From assembly GCA_902774265.1 (NCBI GenBank), contig CACYHR010000006.1, positions 1-64,000 of the forward strand: a DNA stretch of 64,000 nt, given 5' to 3'. The position numbers were made by a program, and so were the translations under genes. The notes beneath the pieces were generated by a model, which did no database searches, had not been told where the DNA came from, and was given only the letters and a program-made list of their open reading frames with translations. The stretch's first letter is position 1, and each line of letters starts with the position of its first letter. This DNA is from an uncultured Eubacteriales bacterium (GTDB lineage Bacteria > Bacillota > Clostridia > Peptostreptococcales > Anaerovoracaceae). Shown here piece after piece: positions 44,497 through 53,781 of the stretch.

Positions 44497-47400
44497 ATGA
44501 AGATTTTTCACGATTCTCACAGCACTGAATACAGAATGCCTTTCGGTGCAGCCGAAACAGCATCGGATGTCACGATATCGATCGATATCACGGACTGTGA
44601 TCTCCGGAGTGTAATGTTCGGCATGTGGCAGGACGAAGAGGGCAGAGACAGCTGGCAGGAGATGGAAGAGACATCGGACGGCAGATATTCGGTCACGGTA
44701 AGGATGCCTGATACCGGCACTCTCATCTGGTACGCCTTTGCTGTCACATTCGGCACAGAAGGCGGAAACAGAACTATTTATTACGGAAACAATGCTGAGA
44801 GGCTGGGAGGGACCGGCTGCATATATAATGCCGATCCTGTGCCTTATCAGATTACAGTATACAAAAAGGCAGATGTTCCGGAATGGTATAAGGACGGCAT
44901 AATATACCAGATATTCCCGGGCAGGTTCGCGCGCGACAATGACTGGGAAAAACGCTGCAGAGATTCGGCAGATGCTCTTGCGGAGAGAAGAAGCGATACA
45001 AAGAGGGTCATAGAATATGACTGGAACAAAGAAGCCTATTATGTTAAGAACGATGAAGGTGAGGTAACAGAATGGCCTCTTTACGGCGGAAGCCTCAGAG
45101 GAATAGAGGAAAAGCTGGATTACCTCAGATCGTTGGGTGTTACGGGTATATATCTCAATCCCGTAGTTGAATCAGCGTCAAATCATCATTATGACACATA
45201 TGATTATATGAAGGTGGATCCTTCGCTCGGAACAAATGAGGATTTTGAGCATCTCGCAGAGACTGCAAAAAGCCGCGGAATAAAGATCATACTTGACGGA
45301 GTGTTCAGTCACACCGGCAGAGACAGCATTTATTTCGGCAAATACAGCAGCGACGGCAGCGGAGCATATAACGATCCTGATTCACCTTATCGCAGCTGGT
45401 ATAAATTCGATGAGAGCGAAGCCTGCGGCTATAAGAGCTGGTGGGGAGTCGAGGATCTGCCGGAAGTGGACGAAGAACAAGCCGGCTTCAGAGAGCTCAT
45501 AAACGGTGAAGACGGAGTCATCGCAAACTGGATGAAAATGGGCGCATCGGGCTGGAGGCTGGATGTCGCGGACGAGCTGCCTGATTCATTTATCAGCGAA
45601 CTCAGGGAAAGGGTCAGAAAATGCGATCCGGACGGGCTTCTGATCGGAGAGGTCTGGGAAGATGCCAGCAATAAGATAAGCTACGGTGAGAGACGAAGAT
45701 ACTTCATGGGCGATGAACTCGACGGAACCATGAACTATCCTCTCAGGACCATGCTGCTTGATTACATCAATTATACTATCGGTTCCGGCATGGCAGGCAG
45801 AAAACTGGAGAGCCTCAGGGAAAACTATCCGGAGGAGAATTTCTATGCGGCGCTCAACCTGATAGGTTCGCATGACAGAGAGCGTATAATAACTTCGATG
45901 GCAGCTGCCGAGGACCGTCCGTCGGCTGTAAGAAAGGTCAGGCTTCTTTCAACTCTTCAGTACGCTCTCCCGGGCGTCCCGTGCCTTTACTACGGCGATG
46001 AGGCAGGCCTTGGCGGAGGAGCGGACCCTGCAAACAGGAGCTGCTTCCCGTGGGGATCAGAGGATCCTGAACTTGAATACCACTACAGGATGCTGGGCCT
46101 TATATACAGGGAACATCCCGCACTGGCCGGAGGCGGGTTTACCATGCTTTCGGGCAGATACGGAATAGACGATGATATTTTCGCATTCGTAAGAAGCGGC
46201 AGTGATGAAACGATACTGGTGCTGGCAAACAGGAGCTACGGTCCGGCCGATGTCGATCTCAGCGGGATCAGTGAGATTGGCGGAAATTATGCTCTTGAGC
46301 TGCTGACATCAAAAGAGATAAAGATGACAGACGGCGCGTTCAAGGAGCCTGTGCATATGGAAGCTCTTTCATCAAAGATCATATGCATACTCGGATCTGC
46401 GCCGGATGAATATCTCAGGGAAAGAAGCGCCGGAGTCATATGCCACATAAGCTCGCTCGGAAAACCGGTAATGGGAAAGCCGGCGAGAGATTTCATTGAT
46501 TACCTGGCTTCGGCAGGCATGAAGATATGGCAGATGCTGCCTGTGAATCCTGCAGGAACCGGAGATTCCCCGTACAGCAGCGGGGCGGCATTTGCAGGAG
46601 AACCTTCATTCATCAACTATGATGAGCTGCCTGACGAGAGCGGATTTGAAGATTTCCGCAGGGAAAACTTCCACTGGCTGCATGCCTACGTCGCTTATAC
46701 CATATTAAAGGAAATCAACGAAGATGCAGACTGGCAGGAATGGCCCGAAAAAGAGCGAGATGCCGATTCTCAGGAGATATACAGAAGGTTATCGGCTCTC
46801 TATGCGGACAGAGTGCTTAAGCTTGAAAAGGAGCAGTACTGGTTTTGGGCGCAGTGGAAAGAGATGCGTGAATACGCCAATTCGCACGGCATAAAACTCA
46901 TGGGAGATCTTCCTATGTATATGGCCGCGGAGAGTGCGGATGTCTGGGCAAACAGGGATATATATCTTATGGATGAAGACGGCAGACAGAGAGTGCATGC
47001 AGGAGTGCCGCCTGATAGTTTCAGCTCTGACGGGCAGGACTGGGGCAATCCGCTGTATAACTGGGAAAAGCTCAGAGAAGACGGATATGACTGGTGGCTC
47101 AAAAGAATAAATCAGTGTGCCGAAAGGTTTGATATGCTCAGGATAGATCATTTCAGGGGCATGTCCGAGTACTTCATTATCCCTGAGGGCGGCAGTCCGG
47201 CAGACGGATACTGGCAGCACGGTCCGGGAATGGATTTTTTCAGAGCCATCAAAGCTTCTCTTGATGCCGGCGGCCATGATATGGAGATACTTGCGGAGGA
47301 TCTCGGACATCTCGATGCAGGGGTCATGAATCTGCTTAAGCTGGCAGGATTCAGCGGGATGGATATATGGCAGTTCTCAGCTGAGGAGATGGAGAAGATG

Positions 47401-47766
47401 CCGGCCCCTAAAGCGGAAAAGAGAGCTTTTTACACCGGTACGCATGATAACGATACACTGAAATCATTCCTGGCAAAACTGCATCCTGATGCCGATGACA
47501 GGCGTGTCACGCTTCAGGCGCTTACTGATATAGAGAAGATATATCAGAGCCCGGCAGTTCTGGCAATGCTGCAGCTGCAGGATATGTTCCTGCTCGGAGA
47601 AGAAGCGCGCATGAATGTTCCGGGAATCGCAGAGGGAAACTGGACGTGGCATATCCCGGCAGAGACTGTTCAGGAAGCATGGCCGGACGCATCGGAAAAA
47701 GCCGCATGGTTCAGAGCCCTCGCACAGAGGACAGGCCGGCTGCAGTCAGATAATATTTCCGAATAA
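44497..47766 (+). CDS. GH13 alpha-glucosidase/neopullulanase fused to GH77 4-alpha-glucanotransferase
   Basis: A fusion of 1089 residues. The first part (1 to about 640) is a GH13 hydrolase: an N-terminal carbohydrate-binding-like region, then GIYLNPVVESASNHHYDT, IILDGVFSHTG, GWRLDVADELP (nucleophile Asp), LIGEVWED (acid Glu) and LIGSHDRERI (third Asp). The second part (about 643-1089) starts RSAGVICHISSLGKP and is a MalQ-type GH77 with INPAGTGDSPYSS-like loop, RIDHFRGM (nucleophile Asp), LAEDLGHLD (acid Glu) and YTGTHDNDTLK. Neither set lacks a catalytic residue. ATG 44497 is preferred because GGAAGG lies just upstream. It would debranch or cut maltodextrins and disproportionate them, complementing GlgP. 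Confidence 0.92.
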   Translation: MKIFHDSHSTEYRMPFGAAETASDVTISIDITDCDLRSVMFGMWQDEEGRDSWQEMEETSDGRYSVTVRMPDTGTLIWYAFAVTFGTEGGNRTIYYGNNAERLGGTGCIYNADPVPYQITVYKKADVPEWYKDGIIYQIFPGRFARDNDWEKRCRDSADALAERRSDTKRVIEYDWNKEAYYVKNDEGEVTEWPLYGGSLRGIEEKLDYLRSLGVTGIYLNPVVESASNHHYDTYDYMKVDPSLGTNEDFEHLAETAKSRGIKIILDGVFSHTGRDSIYFGKYSSDGSGAYNDPDSPYRSWYKFDESEACGYKSWWGVEDLPEVDEEQAGFRELINGEDGVIANWMKMGASGWRLDVADELPDSFISELRERVRKCDPDGLLIGEVWEDASNKISYGERRRYFMGDELDGTMNYPLRTMLLDYINYTIGSGMAGRKLESLRENYPEENFYAALNLIGSHDRERIITSMAAAEDRPSAVRKVRLLSTLQYALPGVPCLYYGDEAGLGGGADPANRSCFPWGSEDPELEYHYRMLGLIYREHPALAGGGFTMLSGRYGIDDDIFAFVRSGSDETILVLANRSYGPADVDLSGISEIGGNYALELLTSKEIKMTDGAFKEPVHMEALSSKIICILGSAPDEYLRERSAGVICHISSLGKPVMGKPARDFIDYLASAGMKIWQMLPVNPAGTGDSPYSSGAAFAGEPSFINYDELPDESGFEDFRRENFHWLHAYVAYTILKEINEDADWQEWPEKERDADSQEIYRRLSALYADRVLKLEKEQYWFWAQWKEMREYANSHGIKLMGDLPMYMAAESADVWANRDIYLMDEDGRQRVHAGVPPDSFSSDGQDWGNPLYNWEKLREDGYDWWLKRINQCAERFDMLRIDHFRGMSEYFIIPEGGSPADGYWQHGPGMDFFRAIKASLDAGGHDMEILAEDLGHLDAGVMNLLKLAGFSGMDIWQFSAEEMEKMPAPKAEKRAFYTGTHDNDTLKSFLAKLHPDADDRRVTLQALTDIEKIYQSPAVLAMLQLQDMFLLGEEARMNVPGIAEGNWTWHIPAETVQEAWPDASEKAAWFRALAQRTGRLQSDNISE

Positions 47767-47797
47767 AATCGCAAACCATTTACAGGAGGAGAAATAA

Positions 47798-49144
47798 ATG
47801 CAGGTCATACCTAGCGATGAGAGGACGGAAGCCCTCTCAAGAATTGCGGAACTGCTCGATCCGGGCAGCTTCATGGAAATGGGAGAACACATTTCTGCGA
47901 GATTTACCGAATTCTATCATCCGGATTCGGTTGTCGAATCAGACGGTGTTGTTACAGGATACGGAACAATAGGCGGAAATCTGGTCTTTGTTTTTGCGCA
48001 GGACGCAGAAGTCATGGGAGGAACCTTCGGCGAACAGCACGGGCGCAAGATCGTCGATCTGTACGAGCACGCCATGAAAGCCAACGCTCCGGTGATCGGA
48101 CTGCTTGACTGTGCAGGCTTTCGTATAGAAGAAGGCATGGACGGACTGTATCAGTTTGCCAAGCTGTATAAGAGACAGACAGAGGCGCGCGAAAAGATAC
48201 CGCAGATCATGGCGGTGATCGGACAGTGCGGAGGCGGGATGTCTATTGCCGCGGAGCTGGCTGATTTCGTCTTTATTGAAAAAGACAAAGGCAGCATCTT
48301 TGTGAATCCGCAGGGTGTTGTAGCTAATGCTATCGGAAATAATCCTTATGTTTCCGCAGTAGATGACGGGACATATGAATGGAGTGAGATCGTTGAGAGG
48401 ATAGGCAGACTGGTCGAGCTGCTGCCGATGAGCAGCGCATTTACACCTCTTATCAAAGAGGTCAGCGACGAAGAACTCAACCGAAGCTGCCCAAATCTCG
48501 GCTATATGGCAGGTGATGCCAGATCGATGCTTGCCGAGCTTTCGGATGACGGATACGTACTCGAGACCAGTCCGGATTCGGGACAGGATATGATAACAGC
48601 TCTGATACGCATTGCGGGTGAAACAGTCGGTGTTGCCGCATGTAATGAGGTTGACGGACAAAAGCGAATAACCTCTGAAGGCTGTGACAAGGCGGCCGCT
48701 CTTATCGGGCTGTGCAGCCGTTTCAACATTCCGGTTCTCACTGTAACCGACACGGAAGGATATCAGACGACATCAGAGAACGAAAAATATCTGCCTAGTT
48801 CTGCAGGCAGACTGCTGAGATCCCTTACAGAAGCAAAGGTGCCGAAGATCAATCTCGTTACGGGATCTATAGTGGGCAGTGCATACAGTCTTCTGAATTC
48901 AAAGGGCCTGAGCGCAGATTATGTCTTCATGTGGGAAGGCGCGGATGTAAGTATCGTAGATCCGCGTCAGGCTACGGAGGTCATATTCGGAACATGGTCG
49001 CCTGAGCTCGAGAAGCAGTACCGTGATACACAGTCAGATGCCCTTGCTCTTGCAAGACACGGATTTGCAGACAAGGTCATATCCGCCGAAGATTCGAGAA
49101 AATACATCATAGGCGCACTGCAGACATTTATTAACAGCAGGTAG
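47798..49144 (+). CDS. Acyl-CoA carboxyltransferase subunit (MmdA/PccB-like)
   Basis: Biotin-dependent carboxyltransferase of 448 residues for a CoA ester, such as methylmalonyl-CoA, malonyl-CoA or glutaconyl-CoA. Crotonase-like halves are visible: the N-terminal half has VIGLLDCAGFRIEEGMDG and QCGGGMSIAAELADFVF, and the C-terminal half has GEVGVAACNE-like strand, PVLTVTDTEGYQT and NLVTGSIVGSAYSLLNSKGLSADYVFMWEGADVSIVDP. It is shorter than typical MmdA of about 510 residues, mostly at the N-terminus. AGGAGGAG precedes the ATG. First gene of the decarboxylase operon. Confidence 0.88.
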   Translation: MQVIPSDERTEALSRIAELLDPGSFMEMGEHISARFTEFYHPDSVVESDGVVTGYGTIGGNLVFVFAQDAEVMGGTFGEQHGRKIVDLYEHAMKANAPVIGLLDCAGFRIEEGMDGLYQFAKLYKRQTEAREKIPQIMAVIGQCGGGMSIAAELADFVFIEKDKGSIFVNPQGVVANAIGNNPYVSAVDDGTYEWSEIVERIGRLVELLPMSSAFTPLIKEVSDEELNRSCPNLGYMAGDARSMLAELSDDGYVLETSPDSGQDMITALIRIAGETVGVAACNEVDGQKRITSEGCDKAAALIGLCSRFNIPVLTVTDTEGYQTTSENEKYLPSSAGRLLRSLTEAKVPKINLVTGSIVGSAYSLLNSKGLSADYVFMWEGADVSIVDPRQATEVIFGTWSPELEKQYRDTQSDALALARHGFADKVISAEDSRKYIIGALQTFINSR

Positions 49145-49152
49145 GTGATCAG

Positions 49153-49470
49153 ATGAGTCTGGGAGAAATAATCAGGATAGCGCTTACAGACACAGCGCTG
49201 GGAATGGGAACGGTTTTCCTCATACTGATATTCATATCGGTATGCATATGGCTGCTTGGGATCGTGTGCAGAGAGAAAAAACCTGCACAGGAGGCAGCCG
49301 GGGCAAAACCGGCTGAAACAGCTGCCGCGGACGGAGAGATCACGCCTGAGCTTATAGCGGTCATAACGGCAGCTATCCATCAGTCGATACGCGATGAGTG
49401 CGGATCGGATGACGGAGATGAATATATAGTCAGAAATGTACGGAGGGCAACATGGAAACATACATCGTAA
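49153..49470 (+). CDS. Small membrane subunit (OadG/MmdD-like)
   Basis: Protein of 105 residues with one N-terminal membrane helix (about 16-39, GMGTVFLILIFISVCIWLLG), followed by an Ala/Glu-rich linker and a short C-terminal domain (GEITPELIAVITAAIHQSIRDECG). This matches the gamma or delta subunit that joins the carboxyltransferase to the membrane pump. It begins eight bases after the carboxyltransferase and overlaps the biotin carrier by 19 bases. Confidence 0.85.
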   Translation: MSLGEIIRIALTDTALGMGTVFLILIFISVCIWLLGIVCREKKPAQEAAGAKPAETAAADGEITPELIAVITAAIHQSIRDECGSDDGDEYIVRNVRRATWKHTS

Positions 49471-49808
49471 GGGTCAACGGAGTAGAGTATGAGGTAGAGG
49501 TAGAGAAAAAAGACGGAGCGTCTTCATCCAAGGCGGCATCTGCGGAGCCTCAGACAAAAGCGGCAAAGACTCCTGCCGCAGCATCCGGAGCGAGCGGTGA
49601 ACCTGTCATCTGCGGAACTTCCGGAAAGGTCTTCAAGATCGTCTGCCATGCGGGAGAACAGGTCAAAAGCGGAGATACCGTTATAATTCTCGAGGCCATG
49701 AAGATGGAGATACCTGTAGTTGCTCCTAAATCCGGAACTGTATCACAGATAACCGTAGCCGAGGGTGAGATGACAGCATCCGGTCAGACCGTGGCATATA
49801 TATCTTAG
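49452..49808 (+). CDS. Biotin carboxyl carrier protein of the decarboxylase
   Basis: Protein of 118 residues. A short N-terminal segment (YIVRVNGVEYEVEVEKKDG) and an Ala/Pro/Lys-rich flexible linker (about 28-50) precede a biotinyl domain. The biotinylation site is EAMKMEIP (Lys about residue 83). It shuttles the carboxyl group from the carboxyltransferases to the membrane beta subunit. GGAGGG lies 8 bases before the ATG. Confidence 0.94.
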   Translation: METYIVRVNGVEYEVEVEKKDGASSSKAASAEPQTKAAKTPAAASGASGEPVICGTSGKVFKIVCHAGEQVKSGDTVIILEAMKMEIPVVAPKSGTVSQITVAEGEMTASGQTVAYIS

Positions 49809-49819
49809 GAGGCCGGAAG

Positions 49820-50935
49820 ATGGGAGAAACACTGTCAAATCTGGCTCATCAGACTGCATTTTTCAGCCTGACGGCAGGCAATGTCATAATGATTGCTGTC
49901 GCGCTCGGGCTGATGTACCTGGCAATAGTCAGGCAGTATGAGCCTTTGCTGCTTGTTCCGATATCCTTCGGAATGATGCTTGTAAACCTGTATCCTCCGA
50001 TAATGGAGGAAGGCGGTCTGCTGTACTATTTCTTTATGCTGGATGAATGGACCATACTGCCGTCGCTGATATTTCTCGGCGTAGGGGCGCTGACCGATTT
50101 CGGACCGCTTATCGCCAATCCGAAGAGTTTTCTGCTCGGAGCGGCAGCACAGTTCGGGGTCTTCGGAGCATTCTTTATGGCAATGCTGATAGGATTCGGC
50201 CCGGAACAGGCCGCCGCGGTAAGCATTATCGGCGGAGCTGACGGACCGACCTCGATATTTCTTGCCATGAAACTCGGACAGCGTCAGCTCATGGGACCGA
50301 TCGCTGTCGCAGCATATTCGTACATGTCTTTAGTACCGATCATACAGCCGCCTATCATGAGGGCGCTCACAACAGAGAAAGAGCGCTGCATCAAAATGGA
50401 GCAGCTCAGAGAAGTTTCAAAGAGAGAACGCATACTGTTCCCGATAATAGTCACCATAGTCGTGTGCACATTGCTGCCTTCGACAGCTCCGCTGATCGGA
50501 ATGCTGATGCTCGGAAATCTCTTCAGGGAGAGCGGAGTGGTACGTCAGCTGCAGGATACTGCATCCAATGCGCTTATGTACATCGTAGTCATTCTGCTCG
50601 GTACATCCGTAGGTGCTACGACGAGCGCGGAAGCATTTCTGAATCTTAACACTATCAAGATAGTCATACTCGGACTGGTAGCGTTTGCATTCGGAACAGC
50701 GGCCGGAGTGTTATTCGGCAAACTCATGTGCAGACTGACAGGGGGCAGGATCAATCCGCTTATCGGATCCGCGGGAGTATCCGCGGTGCCTATGGCTGCG
50801 AGAGTGTCACAGAAAGTCGGCGCAGAGGCGGATCCGACCAATTTCCTGCTGATGCATGCGATGGGACCTAATGTTGCAGGAGTTATAGGCACAGCAGTCG
50901 CAGCAGGCGTATTTATGGCGATATTCGGGGTATAG
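49820..50935 (+). CDS. Sodium ion-translocating decarboxylase beta subunit
   Basis: Membrane subunit of 371 residues that decarboxylates carboxybiotin and exports two sodium ions. About nine to eleven membrane segments. Family motifs are LIFLGVGALTDFGPLIANPKSFLLGAAAQFG (with Asp for sodium binding, about residue 92), IGGADGPTSIF (about 138), and the C-terminal NPLIGSAGVSAVPMAARVSQ (Asn, Gly, Ser region, about 315). GGAGG (49808-49812) precedes the ATG. Confidence 0.95.
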   Translation: MGETLSNLAHQTAFFSLTAGNVIMIAVALGLMYLAIVRQYEPLLLVPISFGMMLVNLYPPIMEEGGLLYYFFMLDEWTILPSLIFLGVGALTDFGPLIANPKSFLLGAAAQFGVFGAFFMAMLIGFGPEQAAAVSIIGGADGPTSIFLAMKLGQRQLMGPIAVAAYSYMSLVPIIQPPIMRALTTEKERCIKMEQLREVSKRERILFPIIVTIVVCTLLPSTAPLIGMLMLGNLFRESGVVRQLQDTASNALMYIVVILLGTSVGATTSAEAFLNLNTIKIVILGLVAFAFGTAAGVLFGKLMCRLTGGRINPLIGSAGVSAVPMAARVSQKVGAEADPTNFLLMHAMGPNVAGVIGTAVAAGVFMAIFGV

Positions 50936-50958
50936 AATTAACAGATACAGAGGATGAA

Positions 50959-52356
50959 ATGACTAAGAAACTTAAGATAATGGAGACTGCCATCAGAGAC
51001 GGGCAGCAGTCGCTTATAGCTACCAGAATGCCTTTCAGCGATATGGAGCCTGCGCTGGCTCTTATGGACAGCGTCGGTTACGATGCTATCGAGTGCTGGG
51101 GCGGTGCGACCTTCGATTCGTGCATCAGATTTCTCGATGAGGATCCCTGGGAAAGACTCAGGAAACTGAGAGAGGCTATGCCGAATACAAGGCTGCAGAT
51201 GCTCCTGAGAGGGCAGAATATTCTGGGATACAGACACTATTCGGATGATGTCGTCGATTATTTCGTCAAAAAATCAATAGATAACGGCATCGATAATATA
51301 AGGATCTTCGATGCGCTCAACGATGTCCGCAACGTCAGGACTGCAGTCAAAGCGACAAAGGCGTACGGAGCGCATGCCCAGGTGGCAATGTCGTATACGA
51401 TAGGCGAGCCGTATACAGCGGAATACTGGAAGGATCTGGCTCTTCGCATACAGGATATGGGTGCTGATTCGATCTGTATAAAGGATATGGCGGGACTGAT
51501 GGTGCCGAATGCGGCAGCAGAGATGATAGGCATGCTCAAGGCGAATATAGATATCCCGGTTCATCTGCATACACACTGCACCAGCGGTGTTGCTCCTATC
51601 ACATATTATACAGCCGTACTGGCAGGGGTAGACGGTATCGATACTGCGATATCGCCTTTCTCCGGCGGGACCAGCCAGCCTTCAACAGAGGTCATGGTCG
51701 AGACCTTCCGCGGCACGGAGCACGATACAGGACTCGATATGGGCAGGCTTGAAAAAATAGCAGCTCATTTCCAGAACGTAAGAGACAAGGATATCAAAAG
51801 CGGCCTTATGGCTACCAAGGTGCTCGGCACGGATATCAAAACGCTGATCTATCAGGTCCCGGGCGGTATGCTGTCCAATCTGATATCACAGCTTAAGGAG
51901 CAGAATGCAGAGGATAAGTATATGGAAGTGCTGCAGGAAGTGCCGAGGGTAAGGAATGATCTCGGCATGCCTCCTCTCGTTACTCCTTCCTCGCAGATCG
52001 TCGGTACGCAGGCTGTGCTGAATGTACTGCTTGGTGAGAGATATCAGATACTTACTAAGGAAGCCAGAGATCTGCTGATGGGAAGATACGGATCGACGCC
52101 GATGCCTATGTCTCCTGAACTGCTTGCAAAGGTCGATAAGGATGAGATCATAACATGCAGACCTGCTGATCTGCTCGAACCTGAGCTTGCAAGGCTCAAA
52201 GAGGAGGTCGGAGAGTACAGCGAACAGGAAGAGGATGTACTGACTTATGCTCTCTTCGGACAGGTCGCCATGGAATACTTCAGAAGAAGAGCGGCTCTCA
52301 GGAACAAAGTCGATCCTGATGCTATAGATATGAAAAACAAATCATACCCGGCATAG
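50959..52356 (+). CDS. Oxaloacetate/pyruvate carboxyltransferase (OadA or transcarboxylase 5S type)
   Basis: Protein of 465 residues carrying a pyruvate/oxaloacetate carboxyltransferase TIM barrel: the N-terminal METAIRDGQQSLIATRM (metal Asp, about 9-25), SICIKDMAGL with the carboxylated-lysine motif (about 176), HLHTHCTSG (metal His pair, about 202) and the conserved carboxylase domain (about 320-450). It has no biotin domain of its own, like the 5S subunit of transcarboxylase; the separate carrier upstream would serve it. It starts 23 bases after the beta-subunit gene with a weak ribosome site (AGAGGATG). Confidence 0.92.
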   Translation: MTKKLKIMETAIRDGQQSLIATRMPFSDMEPALALMDSVGYDAIECWGGATFDSCIRFLDEDPWERLRKLREAMPNTRLQMLLRGQNILGYRHYSDDVVDYFVKKSIDNGIDNIRIFDALNDVRNVRTAVKATKAYGAHAQVAMSYTIGEPYTAEYWKDLALRIQDMGADSICIKDMAGLMVPNAAAEMIGMLKANIDIPVHLHTHCTSGVAPITYYTAVLAGVDGIDTAISPFSGGTSQPSTEVMVETFRGTEHDTGLDMGRLEKIAAHFQNVRDKDIKSGLMATKVLGTDIKTLIYQVPGGMLSNLISQLKEQNAEDKYMEVLQEVPRVRNDLGMPPLVTPSSQIVGTQAVLNVLLGERYQILTKEARDLLMGRYGSTPMPMSPELLAKVDKDEIITCRPADLLEPELARLKEEVGEYSEQEEDVLTYALFGQVAMEYFRRRAALRNKVDPDAIDMKNKSYPA

Positions 52357-52391
52357 AGGTAAAAAACGGGTAAATGAGTGGAGGTTGGAAA

Positions 52392-53111
52392 ATGCTGAAG
52401 ACCATTGGAATACTTGGAGGAATGGGGCCGGCTGCAACAGTCGACCTGATGAACAGAATAATAAGTATGACCGATGCGGAATGCGATCAGAATCATATAC
52501 CTATGCTGGTCGACAACAATACGAGGATACCTGACCGCACAGAGGCCATTCTGCACGATGGAGCAAGTCCGGTACCGGAGATGCTTGCTTCAGCTAAGAG
52601 ACTGGAAGCAGCCGGTGCGGATTTCCTCGTGATACCGTGCCATACAGCTCACTATTTCATTCCTCAGATCAAGGATAAGATAGGCATACCTATTCTGGAC
52701 ATGCCTACTGAAACAGCAAAGCTCTTAAAGATCAAGGGTGTGAACAGGGCATCCGTACTTGCTACAGACGGTACTGTGCAGAGTGACCTGTACGGCGCCG
52801 CACTGGAACGCATGGGAATACAGACGGTCTATCCGGACGAAGAGCAGCAAAAAATAGTAATGTCCCTTGTCTATGATTTCATCAAAAAAGGTATTACGGA
52901 CGCTTCGCGCATGCCGCGCAATGAGATCATGGGGATAATCGGAGATCTGAGCGGTAAAGGCGCCGAGGCACTGCTTCTGGCATGTACCGAGCTCCCTATA
53001 GCGTTCAGCATGATGGGACTCAGATCAGAGGCTTTTGTCGATCCTACCATAGTGCTTGCAAAATCAGCTATAAGGATGGCCGGAGCGCATCGCCGGAAGG
53101 AATATAAATAG
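52392..53111 (+). CDS. Aspartate/glutamate racemase family protein
   Basis: Cofactor-independent racemase-like protein of 239 residues. N-terminal IGILGGMGPAATVDLMNRI (about 4-22), first catalytic Cys in FLVIPCHTAHYF (about 79) and second Cys in ALLLACTELPIAF (about 193) are both present, so it should be active on aspartate or glutamate. ATG 52392 is preferred because GGAGG lies seven bases upstream; the upstream in-frame ATG 52374 has none. It follows the decarboxylase operon by 35 bases and may be co-transcribed with it. Confidence 0.9.
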   Translation: MLKTIGILGGMGPAATVDLMNRIISMTDAECDQNHIPMLVDNNTRIPDRTEAILHDGASPVPEMLASAKRLEAAGADFLVIPCHTAHYFIPQIKDKIGIPILDMPTETAKLLKIKGVNRASVLATDGTVQSDLYGAALERMGIQTVYPDEEQQKIVMSLVYDFIKKGITDASRMPRNEIMGIIGDLSGKGAEALLLACTELPIAFSMMGLRSEAFVDPTIVLAKSAIRMAGAHRRKEYK

Positions 53112-53117
53112 TACGGG

Positions 53118-53150
53118 GGAGACGGATGACAGTCATCTGTCTCCTCTGTT
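53118..53150 (+). terminator. Terminator-like hairpin after the racemase
   Basis: GGAGACGGATGAC (53118-53130) pairs with GTCATCTGTCTCC (53132-53144) as a long near-perfect stem with one G-T or mismatch point; it is followed by TCTGTTATT, only moderately T-rich. Confidence 0.55.
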
Positions 53151-53166
53151 ATTCGTCAGCGGCTGA

Positions 53167-53781
53167 ATGACAGAGAGCGAACGATCAGAAATGAAAGATT
53201 CAGAAATGAAAGATGAAAACAGACTTGAGTGGGAAGAGATAAAGTCCGAACATATCGTTCAGGATGAGTGGATAGATTTTCGGAGATCTGCGTACAGATT
53301 TCCTGACGGTCAGGTCTTTGAGCCTTATTACAGCTACAGCCGCAGAGACTACGTAGTTATAGTAGCTGCGGACGAAGACGGGAATTATATTTGTGTCAGA
53401 CAGTTCAGGCACGGTATTAAAGAAATTACTACTGAATTTCCCGCAGGCGGAATAGAGCGAAGCGACGGATGTGAATACGGACCGGATATGTTTGCAGAGG
53501 AGGCTCTGGATGCAGCAAAGCGCGAGCTCATGGAAGAGACCGGCTATATTTCGGATGAGTGGAGACACCTCCTGACCATACCGTCAAACGCGACTATAGC
53601 GGACAACTATGCAGTGATATTTGAAGCGCGTAACTGTAGGAAAGCCGGCAGTCAGTCGCTCGATGATACGGAATTTCTGAATGTAAAGCTGCTGAGCCGC
53701 AGTGAGATCAGTGAGATGATAGAGGCAGGAGAATTCCAACAGGCCATCCATGTAATGGCGCTGCTGCTCTCTGAGCAATGA
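53167..53781 (+). CDS. NUDIX hydrolase (ADP-ribose pyrophosphatase-like)
   Basis: Protein of 204 residues with a NUDIX box whose end is clear: ALDAAKRELMEETGY (about 117-131), preceded by FPAGGIE; the spacing between the Gly and this helix is expanded by an acidic insert. It is expected to hydrolyse a nucleoside diphosphate linked to another moiety, ADP-ribose being most likely. A 15-bp near-repeat at the start (CAGAAATGAAAGAT... twice) yields several in-frame ATG codons (53167, 53191, 53206), none with a clear ribosome site, so the N-terminus is uncertain. Its 3' end touches a decayed minus-strand transporter gene. Confidence 0.87.
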   Translation: MTESERSEMKDSEMKDENRLEWEEIKSEHIVQDEWIDFRRSAYRFPDGQVFEPYYSYSRRDYVVIVAADEDGNYICVRQFRHGIKEITTEFPAGGIERSDGCEYGPDMFAEEALDAAKRELMEETGYISDEWRHLLTIPSNATIADNYAVIFEARNCRKAGSQSLDDTEFLNVKLLSRSEISEMIEAGEFQQAIHVMALLLSEQ

